64,000 bases of DNA, taken from NCBI RefSeq assembly GCF_020012125.1, contig NZ_JAIFAG010000001.1:4092001-4156000 (forward strand). Direction: 5' to 3'. The position numbers and the translations under genes are program-made. The DNA is from Hymenobacter psoromatis. GTDB taxonomy: Bacteria > Bacteroidota > Bacteroidia > Cytophagales > Hymenobacteraceae. Below are positions 57,745 through 64,000 of this stretch, piece by piece. The notes beneath the pieces were generated by a model. That model was given only the letters and a program-made list of their open reading frames with translations. It had not been told where the DNA came from and searched no databases. The number at the start of each line of letters is the position of its first letter. Within the stretch, counting starts at the first letter, position 1.

Positions 57745-58941
57745 CTACCTATTCCCCGGCCGGCCGCGCAGCACGTGCCAGATGGAGCGCATAAACGGCC
57801 CCGGTGCCACCGAGTTCATCACCCGCAGGTTGTCGGCCCAGGATGTTTTTTCGTCCAGAAAGCGCAGGATGCGGGCCACCGGGTTGCGCTCGAAAAGCTG
57901 CTGAAAAATGTCGCGGGTCGTCTCGCCCCGGCGCTGCATAATGTCGAGCAGCAGCGTATCAAAAAGCCGGAACTGCCAGCGGTCGCCGGTGAGGTCGCGG
58001 GGCGGCCGGCCGGTGGCCGCCAGCGCCGCCGCCAGCCGCGCCGACTGCGCCTGAATGCGCCGGAAGGCGTAGCCGGTGCTCGGCTTGGCCCGCCCGGCGC
58101 GGGTCCCCAGGTTGATAATATTGGCCCCTACCCCCTCCGGCAGCGGGTGGTCAGTCATCGGAATAGCCCCCATTTCCTCCTCCACCATGCGGTAGTCGGC
58201 TGGCGCTAAATCCAGCGTATTCGTCAGGTAATCAAGAATATGGGCTTCGTATTCGGCCTTAGCTAAAACTTGCGCCGAGAAGAGTGTGTACTCGACCAGC
58301 GCCCGGCGCGGCGCGAAAGGTAGCACGTACATGAACCGCGCCTCGTGGTACTGCGGACCGCGAAAATCCATGAACTCGACCACGTTCGGGTCGAATACGT
58401 CGCGGGTGGTTTCGATTTCCCAGCCCACAAAATGCTGCAACAGGTAGCGGTGCCGGCCGGGCCGGGGCGTGATGGCCGGCGGACGGCTGTCGAAGGCGTA
58501 GTGAGCAATGAATTCTTCGCCAGCCTCGGTGCGGGCGCGCACCCCTACCCCCGTGTTTTCGAGCGAAGCCACCCGGCCGCGCAGCACCGTGAACTGCGCC
58601 GGCCGCGCCACCAGTGCTTGGTGCACGAACTGGTAGAAATCGAGCCCGCGCACGGTGCGGTAGCGGTACTTTCCCAAGTTGAGCACCCGCGCAAAACCCG
58701 GAGCCCGGAAGGCGATATGTTGCCATTCGCCCACGGCCAGCTTATCGAAGGGGGTAGGCTCGTCGGCCCAGTACGACCAAGTGCGGTCGTTGCGGTCCTT
58801 GGCTTCGGGCTCGATGAGCAGGATGCGCTTTTCAGCCAAGCGGGGCTCCTGAGCCAGGTAATAGGCCAGGCTCAGGCCCGCCGCCCCGCCGCCCACCAGC
58901 AGGTAGTCGTAGGGCAGCGGCGCGGAGGGGGGGTAGGGCAT
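57745..58941 (-). CDS. crtY: Lycopene beta-cyclase
   Basis: FAD-dependent cyclase that forms beta-ionone rings on lycopene, for coloured carotenoids. The dinucleotide-binding start YDYLLVGGGAAGLSLAYYLA is followed by RTWSYWADEPTPFD, the family FVGWEIET and DFRGPQYHEARFMYVLPF blocks, and GTRAGRAKPSTGYAFRRI near the C-terminus. 398 residues from the ATG at 58939-58941 is normal; the frame extends to 59019 without support. No other carotenoid gene is in the window. Confidence 0.93.
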   Translation of the reverse strand: MPYPPSAPLPYDYLLVGGGAAGLSLAYYLAQEPRLAEKRILLIEPEAKDRNDRTWSYWADEPTPFDKLAVGEWQHIAFRAPGFARVLNLGKYRYRTVRGLDFYQFVHQALVARPAQFTVLRGRVASLENTGVGVRARTEAGEEFIAHYAFDSRPPAITPRPGRHRYLLQHFVGWEIETTRDVFDPNVVEFMDFRGPQYHEARFMYVLPFAPRRALVEYTLFSAQVLAKAEYEAHILDYLTNTLDLAPADYRMVEEEMGAIPMTDHPLPEGVGANIINLGTRAGRAKPSTGYAFRRIQAQSARLAAALAATGRPPRDLTGDRWQFRLFDTLLLDIMQRRGETTRDIFQQLFERNPVARILRFLDEKTSWADNLRVMNSVAPGPFMRSIWHVLRGRPGNR

Positions 58942-59075
58942 GGCACAAAGATGCGCGGGCGCGGCGCTTCGTCGATTTGGTGTTAGGTTCGTGGTGATAC
59001 TAGTAGTACACTTATTCAAGTGGTATTTTTTTGTTATTCCCCGGTGCTTTACCCCGACCGATACCCTTTTATTTT

Positions 59076-61169
59076 ATGAAGCCGTCCACCCCATTATTTT
59101 TTATGCCGGCCCTAGTGGCCGGCCTGCTGCTTACGTCGGCCGCCCACGGCCAGACGGTACTTTGGGCCACTAAAGTGGAAGATGTTTCTTCCCAAAAAGC
59201 CCAGGGCAAGGCCCCATTTTCGCCCGACAAAGCCTTGGGCGAACCCAACTCCCTACCCCTGGGCCAGACCAGCAACGAAGCCTGGACGCCGGGCAAGGAC
59301 GGCTCCAACGAGTTCATTACCGTGCGCTTTGCCAAGTCAATTATCGCGCAGCAGGTGACGGTGATTGAGAACGTGAACCCTGGGGCCGTGACCAAGATTG
59401 AGCTGATTGACATCAAGGGAGAGCACCACGTGGTATACACCAACCCCAACCCCGGCCCGCTGCCGGTGGGTTTTCGCACGCTTCAGGTCAAGTTTAAGCC
59501 CGAGAAATACCGCACTATCGGCGCGAAAGTGACGCTGAACGCGGCCAAGGTGCCCGGTGACAATCAACTCGATGCCATCGGCATTGCCAACGTGGATGTG
59601 CAGATTGTGCGGCAGGATTTCAAAAACCCGGCCTCGACGGACGTGGAAACGGTACAGATGGACTCGACGCTCAAGAACCTGGGGCCCACCGTGAACAGCA
59701 AATACGTGGATACCCACCCGGTGATTTCGCCCGACGGGCGCACCATGTTTTTCGCCCGGCAGTTTTACCCTGAAAACCGCGGCGGCACGCGTGACCCGCA
59801 GGACATCTGGTATTCCAAGCTCACGAGCGGTAAAAACCAGACCTGGAGCACGGCCAAGAACCTCGGCACCCCGCCCAACGGCCCCGAAGACCCCAACGGC
59901 CTGGCCTCGGTATCGGCCAACGGGCAGGTGGCGCTGCTTATTGGCGTATACGTAGATGGCTTTATGGAGCCCAAAGGCTTCAGCACGAGCCGGCGCTCGC
60001 CGGGCGGCTGGAGCGTGCCGCAAAAGGTACCGATTGACAACTTCATCAACCAAGACCCGGCCCATATTGATGGGTTTATGGCTACCTCGGGCAAGGCGCT
60101 GCTCATGGCCGTGCAGCGCCCCGAGGGCCAGGGCGAGCAGGATATCTTCGTGAGCTTCCCTAAACCCATTCCGGTGGGCGAGCAGCCCGACCCTAAGCGG
60201 GTAGTGCAGTGGACTAAACCTATTAGCCTGGGCAAGACTATCAACACGCCGGGCGCGGACTTTGCGCCCTTCCTGGCGGCCGACGATAAGACGCTGTATT
60301 TCGCCTCGGATGGGCACGGCGGTTATGGGAAAAGTGATATTTTTTATTCAAAACGTCTGGATAGCACCTGGACCAAGTGGAGCGCCCCGCGCAACCTCGG
60401 GCCAGTGGTGAATTCACCCGATTTTGACGCGTACTACACCGTATCGGCGGCTGGTGATAACGCGTATCTGGTATCGGACCGCAACGGGATGGGCGGCTCG
60501 AAAGATATTTTTCGCATCGCGCTGGCTCCGGCTTTCAAGCCCGAAGTGGTGACGCTGGTGCAGGGCAAGGTGCTGGACGCGGTGACGAAAAAGCCCATCC
60601 GGGCCATTATTCACTACGAAAACCTGATTACGGGCGAGGAAATCGGGGTGGCCGAGTCGTCGCCGGTGGATGGCTCCTACACCATTGTGCTGCCGGCCGG
60701 TGTGCAGTACGGCTACCGTGCCGAAGCCGCCGACTACCTCGCCGAAAACGCCAGCCTCGACGCCACGGCGGCCGATAAATACACCGAGAAGCAGCAGGAT
60801 TTATTTCTGGTGCCCTTCAAGGTGGGCCAAAAGGTGAAGCTCAACAATATCTTCTTCCCGCAGAGCCGGTATTACCTGCAACCCAGCTCGTTTCCAGAGC
60901 TATTGCGCCTGGTACGCATCCTGCGCGACTACCCCACGGTGGAAATTCAGATTGGCGGCCACACCGACAACCAGGGCGACCCGGCCCTGAACCTGAAGCT
61001 GAGCGAAGACCGGGTGAACGAGGTGAAGAAGTACCTGGTTAGCAAGGGAATAGATGCCAAGCGCCTCACCACGAAAGGCTTCGGCGGCACCGAGCCCATC
61101 GCCAGCAATGAGCAGGAAGAAACCCGCCGCTTCAACCGCCGGGTGGAGTTTACGATTACGAAGAAGTAA
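59076..61169 (+). CDS. OmpA-family outer membrane protein with PD40 repeats
   Basis: 697 residues from the ATG at 59076. A signal peptide (LVAGLLLTSAAHGQ), an N-terminal beta-sandwich, a beta-propeller-like region with PD40/WD40-type repeats (HPVISPDGRTMFFARQ, DDKTLYFASDGHGGYGKSDI, VSDRNGMGGSKDIFR), a small carboxypeptidase-regulatory-like domain (ALVQGKVLDAVTKKPI-type region) and a C-terminal OmpA domain that binds peptidoglycan (IQIGGHTDNQGD, SEDRVNEVKKYL). This order recalls the T9SS-linked PorE protein. It precedes a PorP/SprF and a gldJ gene, which supports a T9SS role. Confidence 0.9.
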   Translation: MKPSTPLFFMPALVAGLLLTSAAHGQTVLWATKVEDVSSQKAQGKAPFSPDKALGEPNSLPLGQTSNEAWTPGKDGSNEFITVRFAKSIIAQQVTVIENVNPGAVTKIELIDIKGEHHVVYTNPNPGPLPVGFRTLQVKFKPEKYRTIGAKVTLNAAKVPGDNQLDAIGIANVDVQIVRQDFKNPASTDVETVQMDSTLKNLGPTVNSKYVDTHPVISPDGRTMFFARQFYPENRGGTRDPQDIWYSKLTSGKNQTWSTAKNLGTPPNGPEDPNGLASVSANGQVALLIGVYVDGFMEPKGFSTSRRSPGGWSVPQKVPIDNFINQDPAHIDGFMATSGKALLMAVQRPEGQGEQDIFVSFPKPIPVGEQPDPKRVVQWTKPISLGKTINTPGADFAPFLAADDKTLYFASDGHGGYGKSDIFYSKRLDSTWTKWSAPRNLGPVVNSPDFDAYYTVSAAGDNAYLVSDRNGMGGSKDIFRIALAPAFKPEVVTLVQGKVLDAVTKKPIRAIIHYENLITGEEIGVAESSPVDGSYTIVLPAGVQYGYRAEAADYLAENASLDATAADKYTEKQQDLFLVPFKVGQKVKLNNIFFPQSRYYLQPSSFPELLRLVRILRDYPTVEIQIGGHTDNQGDPALNLKLSEDRVNEVKKYLVSKGIDAKRLTTKGFGGTEPIASNEQEETRRFNRRVEFTITKK

Positions 61170-61259
61170 ATTAGTAGCCGGCTTGGTCGTTGGGGAGGGG
61201 TAGCAGGGTACGAAAGCCTTGCTACCCCTCCCCAGCTACTGACTGACTGCTAACCGCTT

Positions 61260-62309
61260 ATGTCCCTACCCCCCCGCTTTTTGCTGAGTGCCTGGCCCTG
61301 GCTGGCGGGGCTGGGAAGCTTGCTGGCGGCCGGGCCGGCGTGGGGGCAGGACGTGTATTTTTCGCAGGCCTTTGCCAACCGCCAAGCGGAAAACCCGGCC
61401 TGGACCGGCCTGGTGGACGATTATAGTGCCACGCTGAGCTACCGCGACCAGTTTCCGCAGCTGGCGGGCTCGTTTCAGACGGTGCAGCTAGCGGCGGGCT
61501 GGCGGCTGCCCAAGCCCGGCCTGCACCACGCGCTGGGCCTGCTTATCAACCAGGACCAGGCCGGCACCGTGGGCTACACCCGCCTCGGGGCCACCGCCCA
61601 ATACGCCTACCACACCCGCCTGACCCGCACGCTGGCCCTGAGTGGCGGCGCGCAAGTGGGGTACGGCCGCCAGCGCGTGGGCTACGATAATCTGACTTTT
61701 GGCGACCAGTACAGCGCCGACGGTAGCTACGCCGGGGCCACGGCCGAGCGCCTGGCCGGCTTTCCGCCCGTTAATTACCTCACGGCGGGGGTAGGGGGCG
61801 TGCTTTATGCTGAGGAAGCCTGGTTGAGCATATCGGGCCAGAACTTAAACCAGCCCAACCTGGGTTTCAGCACGCAGGCGGGCCTACCCCTGCGGCTAAC
61901 GGTGAGCGGGGGATACAAGCTTTTTTTACAAAAACCGGCCGGCAGCGGCAAGGGTGAGCAGCGCGAAATCAGCTTTATTCCGACCGCCAGCTACACCCGG
62001 CAGGGTGGCTCGCGGCGCTCGGAGGCCGGGGCCTACCTACTGGCCGACCCCGTGACCGTGGGTGCACTCTACCGCAACCTGAATAGCCCCAACCTGGGCA
62101 CCCAGCACGTGGTGGCCGTGGTGGCGGGCATTGCGGTGGGCAGCCTGCGCGTCGGCTACAGCTACGACGTGGGCGTGAGCCAATTAGCCAGCGATTTGGG
62201 CGGCGCGCATGAAATAACTTTAACGCTCCGTGCGTTTGACAAGCTGGAAAACGCTTTTCGCAGGTTGAAAAGACGGAATTATCCAAACGCCCCTTGTCCC
62301 GACTTCTGA
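61260..62309 (+). CDS. PorP/SprF family type IX secretion membrane protein
   Basis: 349-residue outer-membrane beta-barrel of the PorP/SprF family. Signal peptide to about AWGQ, then the diagnostic DVYFSQAFANRQAENPAWTG. GRQRVGYDNLTFGDQYS and the C-terminal strands AHEITLTLRAF follow. Such proteins partner with large SprB-like adhesins or are T9SS core components (PorP). The window has no SprB-like adhesin next to it. It lies 90 nt after the OmpA-like gene. Confidence 0.92.
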   Translation: MSLPPRFLLSAWPWLAGLGSLLAAGPAWGQDVYFSQAFANRQAENPAWTGLVDDYSATLSYRDQFPQLAGSFQTVQLAAGWRLPKPGLHHALGLLINQDQAGTVGYTRLGATAQYAYHTRLTRTLALSGGAQVGYGRQRVGYDNLTFGDQYSADGSYAGATAERLAGFPPVNYLTAGVGGVLYAEEAWLSISGQNLNQPNLGFSTQAGLPLRLTVSGGYKLFLQKPAGSGKGEQREISFIPTASYTRQGGSRRSEAGAYLLADPVTVGALYRNLNSPNLGTQHVVAVVAGIAVGSLRVGYSYDVGVSQLASDLGGAHEITLTLRAFDKLENAFRRLKRRNYPNAPCPDF

Positions 62310-62379
62310 TTATGCGTAATATTGCGAGTAAATTGTCCGACCTACATTTATTAACCCTCTAGGCACATTCTTTTTTATT

Positions 62380-63648
62380 ATGCGATTCACTAATTATTTG
62401 AGCTTATTCGCCGCCAGCACCCTAGCGCTGGCCAGCTGTAGCAAAAACGGTACGCCCACGGCCACCAACCCCGGCAAAAAGTCGATGACTACGGGCATCG
62501 CCTACAATACCGACGAGGGCATGAAGGTGTCGGATTACAAGAAAATCCCGACCGGGCCGGGCCTCGTCTACATTGAGGGCGGCCGCACGGTGCTGGGCTC
62601 GCAGGAAGAGGACGTAACTAACAACCATGACAACATCGAGCGCACGGTAACCATCGCCTCGTTCTACATGGACGAAGCGGAAGTGGCCAACATTCACTGG
62701 TTGGAATACCTACACTTTTTGCGCAAAGACTCGTCGGAGGAGAAGTATAAGGCCGCCCTGCCCGACACCACCGTGTGGGCCCGCGACCTGTCGTTCAACG
62801 ACCCCTACGTGACGTACTACCTGCGCTACCCCGGCTTCCGCTACTTTCCGGTAGTAGGCGTGAACTGGCTGCAAGCCGATAGCTACTGCGCCTGGCGCAC
62901 GGCCAAAGTGAACGAGAACCTGGCCAAAGGCGGCGGCGGCGAGAAGAAAAGCGGCGGCCTGTTTGGCAAGAAGAAAGACAAAGGCGCGACTGCCGCCACT
63001 GGGGCCGAAGGCGGCGGTGCCGGGGCTATGGCCAGCGGCAAGGGCGGCCCGTCCATCGAAAACGGCAATTCGCTACCCAACTACCGCCTGCCCACCGAGG
63101 CAGAGTGGGAATACGCCGCGCAGGCCCTCATTGGCACGCAGGAAGTAGGCAACGAAAACCAGGAAGAGAAGCGCATCTACCCTTGGGATGGCCGCTCGAC
63201 CCGCAACCCTTACGGCAGCAAGCAGGGCCAGTTTTTGGCTAACTTCAAGCGGGGCCGCGGCGACTACGCCGGCATCGCGGGCAGCCTGAACGACGGAGCC
63301 ATGATTACGGAGTATATCTACGCCTACCCCCCTAACGACTACGGCCTGTACAACATGGCCGGCAACGTGAACGAGTGGGTGCAGGACGTGTACCGCCCGC
63401 TTTCGTTCCAGGACGTGGAGGACCTCAACCCCTTCCGCCGCAATGGCGTGGGTGACGATGCCAAGAACTACGACAAAAAAGGCTACCAGAGCCTGATTGA
63501 TGACCACGTGCGGGTATACAAAGGCGGCTCGTGGCGCGATGTGGCTTACTACCTCTCGCCCGGCACCCGCCGCTTCCTGGCCGAGGATTCGGCGACCTCC
63601 ACCATTGGTTTCCGCTGCGCCATGATTAACGCCGGCTCAAACAAATAG
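62380..63648 (+). CDS. gldJ: Gliding motility / T9SS lipoprotein GldJ
   Basis: 422 residues. Lipoprotein signal with lipobox LASC. The C-terminal part is a formylglycine-generating-enzyme/SUMF1-like fold without catalysis being expected: YIEGGRTVLGSQEEDV, SFYMDEAEVANIHWLEYLHF, FPVVGVNWLQADSYCAWRT, LPTEAEWEYAAQALIG, GLYNMAGNVNEWVQDVYRPL and KGGSWRDVAYY. The VNW-LQAD pattern and YMDEAEV match GldJ more than GldK. GldJ stabilises the GldK ring and is needed for gliding and T9SS in Flavobacterium. A Gly/Lys-rich insert lies at about 188-228 (KGGGGEKKSGGLFGKKKDKG). Confidence 0.92.
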   Translation: MRFTNYLSLFAASTLALASCSKNGTPTATNPGKKSMTTGIAYNTDEGMKVSDYKKIPTGPGLVYIEGGRTVLGSQEEDVTNNHDNIERTVTIASFYMDEAEVANIHWLEYLHFLRKDSSEEKYKAALPDTTVWARDLSFNDPYVTYYLRYPGFRYFPVVGVNWLQADSYCAWRTAKVNENLAKGGGGEKKSGGLFGKKKDKGATAATGAEGGGAGAMASGKGGPSIENGNSLPNYRLPTEAEWEYAAQALIGTQEVGNENQEEKRIYPWDGRSTRNPYGSKQGQFLANFKRGRGDYAGIAGSLNDGAMITEYIYAYPPNDYGLYNMAGNVNEWVQDVYRPLSFQDVEDLNPFRRNGVGDDAKNYDKKGYQSLIDDHVRVYKGGSWRDVAYYLSPGTRRFLAEDSATSTIGFRCAMINAGSNK

Positions 63649-63649
63649 A

Positions 63650-63887
63650 CCGCAGATTCAACCTGATTTAGTGGATTGAACAAATTTTTTTGCAAAGCAA
63701 AAAGGCTACCCACCAGGGTAGCCTTTTTGCTTTTTGGCTCTGCTGGTTGCAACTCGCAAATCGACTCATAGTAGCGTTGACTAGCGCGGCAATGAGCAGC
63801 CTACGCTCCCCCACCCCTGCGTAGCCAGCCGCGAAGCGGCGTATCTGTGAAATCCGTTTGAATCTGCGGTTCAGTTTGAATCTGCGG
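63650..63887. repeat. Inverted and direct CCGCAGATTCAA units around a terminator
   Basis: CCGCAGATTCAA at 63650-63661 faces two direct copies of GTTTGAATCTGCGG at 63856-63869 and 63874-63887. The last includes the stop codon (63871-63873, minus strand) of the comF-like gene. Otherwise the region 63734-63855 shows nothing clear. Confidence 0.6.
63694..63733 (+). terminator. Intrinsic terminator after gldJ
   Basis: AAAGCAAAAAGGCTACCC (63694-63711) pairs perfectly with GGGTAGCCTTTTTGCTTT (63716-63733), 4-nt loop, with T-rich ends. It serves gldJ. Confidence 0.85.
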
Positions 63888-64000
63888 CCGCGATGGTGGC
63901 GATGCTCACGGCGGCCGCGCCGGCGGCCAGCAGCACGGCGGCGCAGGCTTCGAGGGTGGCCCCGGTCGTGAGCACGTCATCGACTAGTAGCACGTGGCGG
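63871..64000 (-). CDS. ComF-like phosphoribosyltransferase, 3' end (partial)
   Basis: The minus-strand frame from the right edge reads RHVLLVDDVLTTGATLEACA and onwards to TGA at 63871-63873. VLLVDDVLTTGAT is the PRPP-binding loop of the ComF family, linked to DNA uptake or nucleotide use. About 42 residues are visible. The final residues (AAADSN) are encoded by the GTTTGAATCTGCGG repeat, so its C-terminus has been changed by that repeat. Confidence 0.8.
   Translation of the reverse strand, partial: RHVLLVDDVLTTGATLEACAAVLLAAGAAAVSIATIAAADSN

Noticed and set aside
1..64000. CRISPR arrays, insertion sequences, prophage or integrase genes
   Set aside because: No evenly spaced direct repeats, transposase, integrase or phage structural gene was found. 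The repeats present are single palindromes.

Overview
The window reads as a chromosomal segment of a GC-rich Bacteroidota, most likely a Hymenobacter-like Cytophagales. The support is: type IX secretion (T9SS) parts (GldJ, a PorP/SprF protein, C-terminal sorting domains at 13.3-14.9 kb and 45.1-47.2 kb), Bacteroidota-type -7 promoter boxes (TAnnTTTG) without clear Shine-Dalgarno sites, a lycopene cyclase, and the DUF1800/DUF1501 pair. No rRNA, complete tRNA, CRISPR array, prophage or intact insertion sequence was seen. The window opens in the 3' end of an unknown gene and closes in the 3' end of a comF-like gene.

Layout. 0-5 kb: a PlsC-type acyltransferase, then a two-component pair made of a cyclic-nucleotide-binding histidine kinase and a response regulator fused to a thioredoxin-reductase-like module that has lost its redox cysteines. 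5-8 kb: a McrBC-type restriction system with an extra exported/membrane protein between mcrB and mcrC. 8-10.3 kb: an ECF sigma factor next to a membrane protein joining an anti-sigma-like N-terminus to an HtrA-like protease. 10.4-20.5 kb: a glycosyltransferase-like protein, DUF1800 + DUF1501, RlpA, DUF72, DUF1345, PncB and DUF4240 genes.

20.6-33 kb, all on the minus strand: nucleotide synthesis. purM, purF, purN, purD, a purC-purE fusion (animal PAICS-like, class II PurE), purQ and a PurS-less large-type purL, followed by pyrE and pyrF. A low-GC orphan gene sits between purL and purQ. Most of the longer gaps in this stretch hold long palindromic repeats of several unrelated families. 33-41 kb: an AsnRS-like asparagine synthetase candidate, a possible small RNA with its own promoter and terminator, an S1/P1 nuclease, Uma2, a porin, MgtE, a Crp-like regulator and an oxidoreductase.

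41-53 kb: an M13 peptidase, small lipoproteins, GNAT, a T9SS-exported metzincin-like protein, and a LuxR-type regulator followed by a tight cluster of unrecognised envelope genes (49.3-53.2 kb), the best candidate here for an undescribed system. 53-64 kb: EttA, DUF349, DUF2795, an ABC ATPase whose start lies inside a repeat, lycopene cyclase, and an OmpA-PorP/SprF-GldJ T9SS/gliding group.

Two genome-scale signals stand out. The heptamer CTACCCC/GGGGTAG is strongly over-represented (about 95 copies by eye). Multi-family palindromic repeats fill the gaps and in several places provide the start or stop codon of the neighbouring gene.
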